A DNA stretch of 64,000 bases from the NCBI RefSeq assembly GCF_026151205.1, contig NC_087082.1, positions 3,190,001 through 3,254,000 on the forward strand, read 5' to 3'. Each line of letters starts with the position of its first letter. Positions within the stretch are counted from its first letter, which is position 1. The stretch comes from Bolinopsis microptera. Its lineage: Eukaryota > Ctenophora > Tentaculata > Lobata > Bolinopsidae. The notes below the pieces were generated by a model. It did not search any database. It had not been told where the DNA came from and worked only from the letters and a program-made list of their open reading frames with translations. A program made the position numbers and the translations under genes. This document shows positions 14,001 through 24,937 of this stretch, piece after piece.

Positions 14001-15320
14001 AGAACATTTTGCAAAATTTCCTTAGTTGTTATGTTTCCCGATTTTAACTTTTCCTAATTAAATTTACATAACCGTGGTCACTCCTTCAGCTCGTTAATTT
14101 TCATACGTATCCACATAGTTTTCTAGTAGTTTTGGGAATATAATAATTGGCTCATTGTAACACATTTACGTTGCAATTATTTACACTAATAGAACTTGTC
14201 CAAGCCGTCTATTAATTTTGCTTATCCTATCCGTATCGCAAATGGAAAATATCCTCTCTTTAAAGTAGCCGATGTTCGATTAAATAGCAAACCAGTAACC
14301 AGGACCCTGTGGGTATAGTTAAAATGATCTATAACTCCATTTCACACACTATTCACATTACTAATCCTCGCAATACGTGCAAATTTGAGGCACTTGTTTC
14401 TATTACAGTGTTCCCTAACAGTGCCATCTGTTGTAATCTCTCCGTTCATCTAACTCTGTGCTTCACAAGCTTACAATATGGTGACTACTGCTAATCAGCT
14501 GATTATTTTGCAACGGTAGGAACACGTTGATTAACTTAGCCAATTTTTTGCTTATGATGCATTTTGATTTTGTGTGTTAACTGTCAATTGTTATCTCTAC
14601 GTTTAAGTTTTGCGTATTAAATTCGAACGTAAGCCAGTACATCTAGTTTTCACTGCCTCCGTCATTCTTGAAATATCGATATTTATGATAATGCAGAAGT
14701 AAAAACCTATTTCTTGCTGGATGTACTCTCAGCTGACGTTATTTATTTCTCAATTTAATAATTGTACATTATATAATTAATCGAACTGCCCTGGCTTTAT
14801 CACTTGTGTATTGAACTGCTGCAGGTACCATTATCTTTTCTCAATTTCATTAGAATTAGGAAATCTGTAACATTAATGAATCACTTGGTACAATTTAACA
14901 GCCGCGGATACTGGTGGTTTTTACATGTCTACTCGAATCCCACTTGTCTCTCGCAGTAAGATTGAATTTTATGAAAATTACTTTTTTCTATCAGATTAAT
15001 TTTTCTACCACTTCATCTTCATCCTTTACTAGATATATCAGAAAGTAGTGTGTTTGAGAACCTACTAGAACACAGTAAGAATAAACCCTTCCCACTCAGT
15101 CTTACAGTCTGTTTGTCACCTCAACATGTTCAACAAAGTTCTCTGATGGTCTATCTGGACTCAAGACTACGATAACTCTCACGCTCTTGGGTCGCTATCC
15201 AGGTTAGAGAAGAGACAACTTTAGAGGGGTTAGACTGAGGATCTGAGGTTCCAATTTCTGGAGACTTGCATCAAATCTCTTTGATGGCCTATGGGACGAC
15301 TTATTGCAAAAATCACCACT
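11051..15320. other. Long stretch without a recognised gene
   Basis: The first 1 kb may hold eroded upstream LINE sequence: an open minus-strand frame of 95 codons at 11754-12041 is of moderate composition but not identifiable. From 12.1 to 15.3 kb the DNA is AT-rich with many stops on both strands. A cluster of TGACGT-like words lies near 13770-13810. Nothing here is supportable as a gene. Confidence 0.4.
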
Positions 15321-15337
15321 AATACTAAGGTACTGCT

Positions 15338-16574
15338 CAGAGGCACCATATTCGGTGCGATGGGTGCGGGATCGCACCAATTTCCCGTTTCCCGCACATT
15401 TCCGCATCATTTATCTGTTTTCCGCACACTTCCGCACATTTTGTAATATTTGCATATTTTCCGCATAATCTAGCTTTTTAGCGTAATTTAGCATAATCTT
15501 GAAATTTTCGGCGTTTAAGATTTTCGAGTGTAAAAACCAAAAATTTTAAAAGTCGGGCTTTTTAGGACCGTGGCTCAGGCCTTTTAGGCCCGTGACTCAG
15601 GCCCTTTCAGGGACCGTGACCACGGCCTTTTGAAAATCATACCGAGGCCCACGTGACCCAGTTACCACGTGACCAGGCCTTTCGGGGACCGTGACAAGGG
15701 CCCTTTCGGGGACCCTGACCCCGGCCCTTTCGGCCTGACCCTGGCCCTTTTGGAATCATACTATGCAACGTGACCAAGTTACCACCGTGTACGGCCCTTT
15801 CGGGACCTTGATCAGGCCTTTCGGGGGACCGTGACCAGGAACCTTTTCGGAACCATCTTAGCCACGTGACCCCGGTTACACGTGAACCCAGGCCCTTTCG
15901 GGACATCGACCCAGGACTTTCGGGACCATGAAACAGCCTTTCGGGAAACGTTACCCTGGGACCTTTCGGCCGGACCGTTACAAGGCCCTTTCGGTGACGT
16001 GACCAGGTAGTTATGGAAACCCTCGTAGTTACGTACTTCGATCATTCCGCTGCCTTTTATCAGGTATGAGCTCCCTATTCGTTTGTAGCGTTGGCTTTTA
16101 TAGTGGCTTAATGGATCTTGGATCAAATGGTTTAACAAGTACTGGACGATCAATGCCAACAAGCGTGTCTCTATCATTTGCGATCACGCATGGGATTGAT
16201 CGACTCTTTCAAGAGGAGTCTTCAATAACTGCCTCCTGATCTCTACCACTACCAGGATCAAGTCAATGTTCTCAGATAACTGATTCAATATAGGTCATCA
16301 TGGACCCCTTAGTAAAGAACTAACCTACAGTAACACTAAACAGACCTATTTATGATAAAGAGCGGCGGTTTTATACGTTTAGAATTTCCAAGTCCTTCAG
16401 AAAATGGCAAAAGAAAACCGCACAATTCCCGCACAAATTTCGAAAAAATCGTCGCCATTTGCCGCTAATTTGGTAATAAAAATTTACCGAACCTTACCGC
16501 ACATTGTACCTTTATAGTCGGATGCCGTTTACCGAATAATTTCGATTTTTTTACCGCACCGATATGTGCCTCTG
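15338..16574. mobile_element. hAT-like non-autonomous DNA element
   Basis: The ends form inverted repeats. The left end reads CAGAGGCACCATATTCGGTG, and the right end read backwards gives CAGAGGCACATATCGGTG followed by CGGT. Weaker similarity continues outward to about 15321 and 16588. Just inside each end are repeated CCGCA words (CCCGCACATTTCCGCATC at about 15390, CCGCACACTTCCGCACAT at about 15422, and similar at 16420-16560), like transposase-binding subterminal repeats. No transposase is encoded, so the copy would depend on another element. An end starting CAG and subterminal repeats suggest the hAT superfamily, but I found no clean 8-bp target duplication. Assignment is tentative; the inverted ends are directly visible. 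Confidence 0.65.
15560..16010. repeat. GC-rich imperfect minisatellite
   Basis: A word like CCCTTTCGGGGACCGTGACC recurs at least ten times at uneven spacing of about 20-50 bp, forming a GC-rich core inside the hAT-like element. Open frames on the minus strand across it (rich in Gly, Pro and Arg) are a by-product of the repeat and are not treated as genes. Confidence 0.75.
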
Positions 16575-16588
16575 GACTATGTAGTATC

Positions 16589-18369
16589 TTTATGATCAAT
16601 AGAAGTGTCCTATACTATTGTAAATTATTTAATTATAATCCCTTGATCGGTGCCCTTACATATAGCTGTGAAGAGTAACAACTGCCTCGCTGTTAATCCG
16701 CTTCTCAATGCTGGGTTAGTTCTTGATCATATCATTGGAGTTCTTTTGGGTACTGTTTTTTTTATTTGCCGTTGTTGGATGGAAAGTCTAAAATTTATAC
16801 TTCAAAAACGAAGTTGTTTTATAAAGTGATGACGTCATGATAGTTAACAGTATAATTTGGTACGGTGATAATCACATCACAAATAATGGATCTCTACGAA
16901 AAACGAATAAAAGAGGAGCATGTATATGTAGTTTGCATAGGTTGAATATTATTAGCTTATTATATATAATACGCCCAACTAGGATTTTATGCGAAACGCG
17001 GTCGAAAAACAAAAACTTCAAGATTGAATTAGAATTGATCGATTTAGATCATAAATGTAAACTCTTATTCAAACTATAACATTTTCAACAGAATGTAATT
17101 TTACGCAATATCTACACCTAAGCGACAAGAAATTGAGCAATATGAATATGTCTATTTTTACTTATAAGAGTTATAAGAGTTATAGCCTGCTAAGTGAATG
17201 AATTCAGACACGCTCAGTAACCAGTTATTAACATCCGTTTGAGCCAGAACCCTTTGTGCCCTGGGGATTCTAAACATACTCTATCAGGCACTGTGTCCTT
17301 GTCCCATCAGCTGTGGTCCCTGACAGTATAAAGTAATAAACATGTCAAGTGCTAGGGATGTGTTGTGGAAATGTCATTACCAGTCCCTTCATAGTACCTA
17401 ATCTGCTGGCACGTTTCGTACTATCTTGAAATAGGCATGCGAGCGTATTTTAGTGAGCTCCTAATTATAATCCAGCATAGTTTCCTCGTCTTATCACACT
17501 CTGCACCGATTGGATGATTGAATAAGAAAGATGTATGAGTAGAACCAGCTGTTTACTTTTTACATGTTTATCTGTATTAAGATGGCTGTCACTTTAACCC
17601 TGAACGAAATCTTCATCTTCCTAGATGCAGTTCAGGATGCTTAGAAGATTCGGCTTTTATTATCACGTGAATAATAACCTTCACATCATGTTCAGTTGAA
17701 TGGATCAAAGCGGTTCGTTATCATGTCCACATATGAGAGACACTTTCCTGTATGCGGGTTTTCTTTAAGCATCTCTCGTGACAAGCAGGCGAAGCCTTTC
17801 TTTTTGGTTCTCTCTGGAAAGAAAACTTTTAATGTAATGACTAAGATTCGACTACTTCAAAACATGGATTTCAACTCTACCATTTTTTGATTCCTTTATT
17901 ATTTTCATTAAGGTCCATGCAGTCTAAATAAGCAGAGCGTTTTTCCAATTACAAAAACCACATTTTGACTCAGTGATTCTTACATAGTTTCAATATGAAG
18001 CTATGATTCTGGCTTTTAATTCAATCAAGCTAATAAAACATTCAAACAGCTTATCGATGGTGGAACATATGTACAGACCAACAAAGGTTGCAGATCAGGT
18101 TATGTTAGCAGAATTATGTTTTCATCAAGTGATTCTTCGGAAGAACACTATTGTAAAACATTAGTTCACGAAAAAAAACCAATTGGTTTGTTCCATCCAC
18201 TTCAACAAAACAAATCTAATTGACCAGTATCCCAGCATATTGACTCCCTTTCAAGATTTTCCATTCTCCTTTAATTTACCAAGCTACAAAACTCGCTTAC
18301 ATTCCTTCACGGCTAATTTCGAAATCAATGTTTCTATCATACCCTTTTCTTGTGGTCTTCCATTTTCGA
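16589..18369. other. AT-rich stretch, possible left part of a duplicated block
   Basis: No gene recognised. Short similarity between about 17320-17400 and 20390-20470 (shared ATGTCA-GTGC context and TAATAAA-CATGTCA) suggests that the duplication seen more clearly at 18.4-19.0 and 21.5-22.5 kb may begin this far left. Confidence 0.3.
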
Positions 18370-18960
18370 AGGACTAGACACCTCCTCAAATGCAAACAAA
18401 TTTCCTTGAAACTGTGTTCCGGTTCTTTAAATATTGTCAACTCTGGAGAAAATCATTTTCCGCAACCCTTCTTTTAGATGCTCAACCTCAAAGACGACCT
18501 GCCATCTAATGCATACCCTGAACCAGTGTTCTTTGTTAGCTCGTTAACTGGCTATCATCAAGATGCGCTAAAAACAGTCCTACACATCGGGGTCAAAGTC
18601 ACCATTTCAATCTCATAGAAATGGAGCTTCATCTATGAGATGTCGGCGGAATTTTTAGCTGTTCTTTTGTTAACCTTCTTTTTCAAAACATAGTGGGTTC
18701 ACGTCTTTATATTGACCACAATAGTTTCTCCTCTATAGCGCTGTAAAAATAAATGAGGATACCAGCCAGAAAATCAAACTTTGGTCTATTACGTATTCAA
18801 TAAAAGTAATAACAAAATGTGTATGCAAGCGTGTATAAATGCAATGAGACAATTTCGAGAGAAAACAATATAATCTAACAATGTAATCAAACGGCGAGTA
18901 GTATAGCAGTATAACACGCTAGGAAGGAAATATGGCCTATCGTTATCATTAATTTCTTGG
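18370..18960. repeat. Duplicated block, copy 1
   Basis: This block resembles 21545-22530. Shared landmarks in the same order are CTCCTCAAATGCAAA, a TCTCATAGAAATG segment followed by CTCATCTATGA-ATGTCGG, TAATAACAAAA-GTGTATG, ATAATCTAACAA-TAATCAAACGG and ATGGC-TATCGTT. The copies are diverged with many substitutions and indels. Copy 1 lacks the roughly 300-bp arm found in copy 2 and so serves as an uninterrupted reference. Confidence 0.65.
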
Positions 18961-19256
18961 AGCCGCGTAATGTAATAAGACTGTTACTTAATTCTACAAA
19001 ATGATTTAATAGTCAACATTATAATGTAAAACTGTTCCGCTAGTTTTATTAAGTTGTATGTAACAAAAAGGTTAAATATGAACTTAATTGTGTGGTCTAA
19101 GGTGTGGTGTTCATTTAAAAAAAACTAAATCTTTTCAATACATAAATAATTCTACAGAAAAGAATGCTTCTAAAAAACCCAGATTTAAAAGGAGGGAAAA
19201 ACAATATATAGCCCCAAATATCCAATAGCCCAGTATATCGAAACCCAAATTATGTA

Positions 19257-19881
19257 TTGAAAGCATCCAGGTTCTCCTCAGTCTCTGGAAGCCCAAAAAT
19301 AATTAAACTTTTACTGTTCGATCTTATTCTGGGCAACACTTTTCACCGCAGCTTGTATCTCTTCGGGGCGTGTTGGCAAAGTGTTTTCAACCAGAGACGA
19401 AAGGTCTTCAATCTTCCTGAGCTGCACTTTTCAAAGTTCCAATCTCATCATCCTTCTACAAAGCTAACTTCTCCTGAAATCACAGATTTTTGCCATGTTT
19501 TTTCTTGCTAGAAGGAGTATTCTCTTGCAGTTCTGTGATTTTGTGCATCTGCTATTTTTTCTTTCTGAACATTCGGTTGTCTGTAGATGTTTCAACGGCG
19601 GATTGTAACAATGGACCACAATTTGTCCAGCATTACAGCACACTAATCTATCACTCGACTACGTTTCTTTCTAGGCACACTTAATCTGCCTCAGCTTATC
19701 AAATGAGATCTTCAATCTTTATGTTCAACCACGATTTTACTTCAATCTCTTGAAAATACAATGTACTATCGTCGCCAAGGTATCTGATCCACATATATAA
19801 CATATTCCGGGAGGAACTCGCCATCTCAACCTTAGCTTCAATTACATATCCAAGTGATTCAATCAGTAGCGAATAAGGCAT
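19257..19881 (-). other. Coding-like remnants, possibly retroelement ORF1
   Basis: On the minus strand a broken frame around 19260-19400 contains IIFGLPETEEN preceded by a stretch rich in Glu and Lys. Such a phrase occurs near the start of many LINE ORF1/endonuclease proteins. A separate 60-codon minus frame at 19699-19881 has normal protein composition (MPYSLLIESLGY at its start) but is not identifiable. Neither has clear splice sites. They may be remnants of a retroelement or of one dead gene. Confidence 0.3.
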
Positions 19882-20601
19882 CGTACACGATGTACATAAA
19901 AATGTCCATCAATGTATTCAATCTACAAGCTAGAGAGAGATAATTTCAACGCGCACACAAAACTACTGACAAGATGCAAGAACGTTAATAAAGAATCGAA
20001 TCCACACAAATTTTAATTTATGTCAGCGCTAACAGTTATAGAACATTACACCTGTAATTGCAAATGTGCCTACAAAAACGGCGTTTTAACGTTTTGTAAG
20101 CTCGCTAATGTGCAGTTTCGATGTCTTACGATTTTAATCACTTTTCCGGGTATTTGAGAATCAACTTTGGGTTCATATTTATATTTCTGATAAAAAGGTA
20201 TGTATATTTTATAATATTACAATAGTTATGACATAGTTTAAAATGTCTTTGTCATAAAACTGTAATTCAGTTAATTACTTGGTAAAGGACAAACGAACAT
20301 ATGGTAATCCAGTTCTCAACGTCTGGGAACCACTTTTTATCCACAGCCCTTCAGGGACTCTGACATTGAATCCCATCTCTGTTTCTCCAGACACTACAGT
20401 GTAATAAAACATGTCACGTGCAGAAACTGAATCATGAAAGTGTACATCAGTTCATCATCAGTCCTGACTTTCCGTTACACAATTCATCTTGCCAGAACTT
20501 ATTGGGTCCACTTGAACTCCCTCTCACTATGAAGCCACAATTACCCGGGATCGTACACTCCGTAGCAGTAGGGTGCTTGAAATAGAAGAGATGTTTATGC
20601 A

Positions 20602-21176
20602 TCAATGGACGCATTCATCTGCTTCTGAAATGTATGTTTCTTCTGGTATCAGGATGTTGTCAGTAGCGCATGAACACAGGTCCTTGTCTCCCTTTATAAA
20701 GTCCAGGAGGTATATAGCATATTCCACTTGCCAATAAGGTGAATGGCTCAAAGCAGCAGTTAACATGTCCACATATTGAGCTGAAACTTTCCGCATATTA
20801 GAATTGTCGCAACCATTTTTGAGTGCTGTTTTCAACTCGAAAATTTCCTGACCGTTTGAGGGGCTTTTTAATTGAATAGCATACGGATAATAAAAGCTCG
20901 ATAACATCGTTAGGAGCGACATAACCATAGCAACTCAACATCCACTATGTCTGAAAGTTGTGCAATTTGAGACAGCTCGATGTTCTCCATCATCGAGAGG
21001 ACCGTCTTTGTCACTCTTGCGGTTCCTGAGGTTGTTGGAGTGTTCGAGGTTATGGTACTCTCTGTTACTACTTTTGGTTTTATAAGGCTGTCTGTGGCTG
21101 TTGGATTTGATACGCTTAACACTGATTCAACGCTTTCAACATTTTTAGAACGAATTAATCTAGCCGTTTCATACAA
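20602..21176 (-). CDS. Possible exon pair of an unidentified protein
   Basis: Two minus-strand frames overlap end to start: 20910-21176 (88 codons) and 20602-20928 (108 codons). The first has a Ser/Thr-rich linker (TITSNTPTTSGT) followed by MENIELSQIAQLSDIVDVE. The second has a helical-looking segment with SPYWQVEYAIYLLDFIKGD and several Cys. Their composition is more protein-like than the surroundings, and the frame change between them could be an intron or a break. I recognise no family. Neighbouring minus-strand frames (21408-21644) may belong to the same gene. Confidence 0.3.
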
Positions 21177-21407
21177 CCAGTTTCAATAAAATTCAAAGTA
21201 AATCATCATTTCGCACTTCTTTCAGGCATGTAACTTATAAAAAAAACTGATCGTTGAGGTCCTGGTTCTGGCTACAACAAAGTGGTAAATCATTATATAT
21301 TTTTGTAGTGAGAAACTTTATGTTCTGGTAAAGTGATTCTTGTCTTCAAGATATGAACAACCATGGTTCTACGAAAACCGTTCGTGTTTTTTTCATTTAT
21401 AATTACA

Positions 21408-21644
21408 TCAAATCCAATGCACAGTATCAAGCTTATCCATGTCTTCAAGATACTTTGATACAAACTCACTAACATCCTTCAGGGCTAATTTTTTCAACAA
21501 TTTTTTCATCATATCTTTTTCTTTGTCCCCCCATTTTCTAACGACATAAAGACACTCCTCAAATGCAAAAAGGATTTTCTCGTAACTTATAATTTGTTCC
21601 GTTTCTTTACCGTCAAGCCTGCAATGAGACAGATTGATATACAT
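21408..21644 (-). CDS. Possible exon of an unidentified Lys/Glu-rich protein
   Basis: A 78-codon minus-strand frame holds a helical charged stretch, including FAFEECLYVVRKWGDKEKD followed by a Lys/Leu repeat and KYLEDMDKLD. It lies inside copy 2 of the duplicated block. The matching place in copy 1 (about 18370-18480) is eroded, so either this copy is under constraint or the frame is fortuitous. No family recognised. Confidence 0.28.
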   Translation of the reverse strand: MYINLSHCRLDGKETEQIISYEKILFAFEECLYVVRKWGDKEKDMMKKLLKKLALKDVSEFVSKYLEDMDKLDTVHWI

Positions 21645-22530
21645 CTTTTAGCCAATTCAACTCAAAACACAACTGACATCTTATGCAATTCCCTAAATTG
21701 TGGCTCCAGTTGTTCGGTTACTTGGTTATCCTCGAGGTGTACTAAAGTACTAAAACAGTCTACCAACATGGGGTCCAAAGTCATCTTTCATCTCATAGAA
21801 ATGAAGCAGCTCATCTATGACGATGTCGGAGGAATTTACTATTATCAGTTAATCTTCTTTTTTCCTACACATTGTGGATCACCGTCTTTATCTTTATAAA
21901 CAGTTAGTTTATCTCAATGTGCTGCAATAGATAGTCAGGAAACTCAAACTTGGGTGGATTGGATTACGCAATAAGTAATAACAAAAGGTGTATGGAAGCG
22001 TTTAATAAACTAGCAGGAACCCGTATAATATAACCCTAAACGGTGTCAAGACTCAAAATACTAAAATAATTATTACCTATTTAATTGGCGTTTTGACACC
22101 ACTGGGGGGTCTCAAATTTTCGGTTCTAAAAATCATTATTCCTTGGCCTATTATTTATTTTTTCATGCTGATTTGAAGGCCATCAAAAGCATTTGACCAC
22201 AAAAAAAGTTCCTGTTGTATATCTTTTACGGTTTATGCGGAAAGTCGCCCGTTAAGTTGATGCCGTTGGTCGTCAGTCAAATGGAACAGATATATATATT
22301 ATCGTCTAGCAATATCTTATGTAAGATGCGAATGGGGGGGGGGGGGGAGACAATGTACGGACTGCATACGTATAATCTAACAACATAATCAAACGGTGAG
22401 ATGAACATTTTGCAGATAATTATCTGCAAAATGTTATCTCCACCGTTTGATTATGTTGTTAGATTATTAGCTATGCACGTCGACTTTATCTTTATCGTTA
22501 AAGAGTATGCTAGAGGAAAAATGGCTTATC
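21545..22530. repeat. Duplicated block, copy 2, interrupted
   Basis: Same block as 18370-18960. The similarity runs to GCGTTTAATAAA at about 22009, stops exactly where the inverted-repeat arm begins (CTAGCAGG), and resumes at about 22348 (GAGACAAT-ATAATCTAAC). A palindromic extra segment follows at 22371-22468, after which similarity resumes again (GCTAGAGGAAAAATGGCTTATCG). Confidence 0.6.
22371..22468. repeat. Near-perfect palindrome with roughly 48-nt arms
   Basis: The centre TGCAGATAATTATCTGCA (22411-22428) is a perfect palindrome. The arms extend outward through AACATTTT, GAGAT and CAAACGGTG to ATAATCTAACAACATAATC with only a few mismatches. It would form a strong cruciform or RNA hairpin. 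Confidence 0.85.
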
Positions 22531-22541
22531 GTTTATTTTAA

Positions 22542-22865
22542 AGGGGTTGTCGCCCAGTCTGTAAAGGTTTAGCAGAACCAGAGCTATGCAACGCTCAAGA
22601 GGTGCAAGTTGGTGGAACAATAACTGGTATACTCATAACAGGCAAGGATGAAAAAAGAAGGCGCACGGTTGTGCAGGGCAAAGTGCTTTCTATATCTGTT
22701 AAGACATCTAAAGCATCACAAAGAAAAGGAAATGCTCGGTCGGGAGAGAGAAGACCTGCGGTGGCGATCTGTATTGAGCACGATATGTCTTCCCAGTGTT
22801 GGGTGAAGACCCAGGATGGTTCAATAATAAGTTTAGATTGGGAGAACGTTGTTGTTATGGTATAA
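22542..22865 (+). CDS. C-terminal-like open frame inside the inverted-repeat pair
   Basis: The frame opens after a stop at 22539 and ends with TAA at 22863-22865. It has ordinary coding composition: PVCKGLAEPELCNAQEV, then a glycine-containing segment VGGTITGILITGKD, a basic stretch (Lys/Arg-rich, with RKGNARSGERR), and the ending DGSIISLDWENVVVMV. There is no ATG near its left edge. It is therefore either the last exon of a larger gene or the eroded 3' end of a transposase. Its place between the two inverted arms favours a transposon protein, but I do not recognise the family. Confidence 0.4.
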   Translation, partial: RGCRPVCKGLAEPELCNAQEVQVGGTITGILITGKDEKRRRTVVQGKVLSISVKTSKASQRKGNARSGERRPAVAICIEHDMSSQCWVKTQDGSIISLDWENVVVMV

Positions 22866-23080
22866 TTGGGTTAGTTGTAATATGTAGTAATATCAGTGTT
22901 TGAGAAAGTTGTAAAATTAACTTTTCATCCCCTTCCAAGACGTAAAGTACCGTCTACTTATTGTTAGTTAACTTTAGGTAGGTTCTAAGTGGTCCTCGTG
23001 TCCGTCCTTCTTGTTCCAGGAAGTGCGGAAAAAACATGACCATTAATGTCAGTATTCGAAATTTTGGCAAAACTGACATT

Positions 23081-23140
23081 GTCATTAATGGTCATTAATG
23101 GTCATTAATGGTCATTAATGGTCATTAATGGTCATTAATG
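23081..23140. repeat. Six exact copies of a 10-bp repeat GTCATTAATG
   Basis: Six back-to-back identical copies, followed by a degenerate GTCGTTGCAT. An inverted partner (CATTAATGTCAG at about 23041 against CTGACATTGTCATTAATG) lies just upstream, so the array starts as one arm of a small hairpin. Confidence 0.95.
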
Positions 23141-23165
23141 GTCGTTGCATCACCCCCATCTAATC

Positions 23166-23248
23166 TATGGCCTCCATACGGCCGCTATACGGCCTCTACA
23201 CGGCCTCTACACGGCCTCTATACGGCCTTTATACGGCCACTATACAGT
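23166..23248. repeat. Short tandem array of CTATACGGCC-type units
   Basis: About seven imperfect copies of an 11-bp unit such as ACGGCCTCTAT, with T/C changes between copies. It lies between the two inverted arms, close after the 10-bp array. Confidence 0.9.
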
Positions 23249-24400
23249 ATTTATAATACACTGCCGGCAAACTTAACACTTCTATAAACTTTTGTTTGTT
23301 TCACTTTTTGGACTGGAGAAAAGTGCTGGGACCAGGGTTAAGCCGGGACCGCGATTAAGACCGGTCTTCCGGACTTTCTTTCCCCAACCTCCGTTCGGCA
23401 TCTAACTTTTGAGTGCGCAATCTTGCAGCTTCTCTGACAGCTTCTCTGACAGCTTCTCTGAATCTCCACTGCCTCCACATGGCGAAAGGCCTCCTTCTCC
23501 AGGCCTTTCTCTTTGACTGCAGCATCATGAGCAAAAAGGTGTGAGTTTAGAGTGAACACCACATTATGGGCCCTATGACTCTACTATCATCTATCAAAAG
23601 TTCACAAACGTTATTAAGCCTAAATATTTAATTAAGCCGTCAAAAACCAAGGCTGTGAAATAAATATCTGATAAACAATAGTTCTTGAAATCTGAACCCG
23701 AACATGACTCAACTGCAGCTCCTCAAAAAAATCGTTAATAAATGTGCAGTGTAATCATGTTGTAATTATCAGTGTAATTATCAGTGTTAATGCATTCCAC
23801 AACGGAATATAGTTGATCCCAGAAACTTGCGGGACAACAAAATGCAATTATAATATCGATAACGACCGCAGCGACTGTATTAATACAGTGAGAAAAATTT
23901 AATCGTAAAAATTGGCCATCTTACTATATATAAAGCGAGACGATATATATATATATATCTGTGCCATTTTACTGACACCACGGCATCAACTTTAACGCGA
24001 CTTTCCGCAAAAACCGTAAAAGATATACAACTGGAACTTTTTTGGCTGGGTCAAATGCTTTAATGGCCTTCAAATCGGCATGAAAAAATAAAAAATTGGC
24101 CAAGGAATAATGATCTTAGAGCCGAAAATTTGGGCCCCCAAGTGGTGTCAAAAACGCCGATTAAATAGGTAATAATTATTTTAGTATTTTGAGTCTTGAC
24201 ACCGTTTAGGGTTATATTATACGGGTTCCTGCTAGTGGAACTAATTACTAAAGGGTAACCCAAGTTCCATGGCCAATTTTTCACTGTATTAATACGCTCA
24301 AAAAATATACAGAAACTGAAGTCAACAACTCGATCAATATACAAGAATATTATTTATGAAACTTGATACTCTGATATTAGCGAAATTAAGTCTTACAACC

Positions 24401-24510
24401 CGAGCGTGCTAAATCACTCTACATTCTACAGTCGATCTTCGAGATTGTTCTAAAAGGGCCCCCGACAGTTGAAACTAACTTCAATCGATGTATTTTTGGA
24501 CGCTGATTAC
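24401..24510 (+). repeat. 5' fragment of the satellite-associated MITE
   Basis: The sequence begins CGAGCGTGCTAAATCACTCT and continues through CAGTCGATCTTCGAGATTGT and CTTCAATCGATGTATTT to GGACGCTGATT. This matches the first 110 bp of the 375-bp element at 55252-55626. The match then stops. It is a truncated copy outside the satellite array and shows that the element is a dispersed repeat. Confidence 0.85.
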
Positions 24511-24937
24511 GTTCAGGAAGCAAATAAGATGCACACACCACAATTTAGGTGCACACCGAGATAGGGCAAAATTTTTAACATATTTGTTTAGTAAATCTCA
24601 TAGTCAAGCGATTATATTAACTTCCGTGAAATTTAGACACCCACCAGTGAGAGTATCGCCCACTATAATTGGATAATAAAGTTAGGGTCGCTCGAGTAGT
24701 GCCAGCATACCATGGCTCTCTCTACTCTCCTTTCACTATTACATTGTTTACATTTGCATTGCCACGTTTAGTCTCTGTTCACGCAATCATGACACATTCG
24801 TTTTACCTGGTTATACTGATCACTAATAGTTTGTTATTGTTAACACGATCAGTTATTTAACCATGCCATCTCTTATTACTAGTTACAAGTTATAATATCA
24901 CGAGTTATTTTAGTATTCTTAGAAATAAAGTAGCTGA

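Larger units (their letters stand above)
22010..24235. mobile_element. Inverted-repeat pair with ends CTAGCAGGAACCCG
   Basis: The left arm (22010 to about 22330) and right arm (about 23917-24235) are inverted copies of each other over about 300 bp, with few differences. Both start CTAGCAGGAACCCGTATAAT and share the segments AACGGTGTCAAGACTC, TTGAAGGCCAT, TTTACGGTTT-TGCGGAAAGTCG and an ATATAT run. This looks like a DNA transposon with long terminal inverted repeats. If the target duplication is TA (Tc1/mariner style), the tips would be GCAGGAACC. However, the duplicated host block resumes right after the left arm. So the arms may instead be two independent insertions of one short element in opposite orientation. 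Confidence 0.6.

Noticed and set aside
15637-16177. Gly/Pro/Arg-rich minus-strand frames
   Set aside because: They read through the GC-rich minisatellite in the hAT-like element.
24060-24344. 94-codon minus-strand frame
   Set aside because: It crosses the right inverted arm and its outer boundary into flanking sequence and has no counterpart frame in the left arm.
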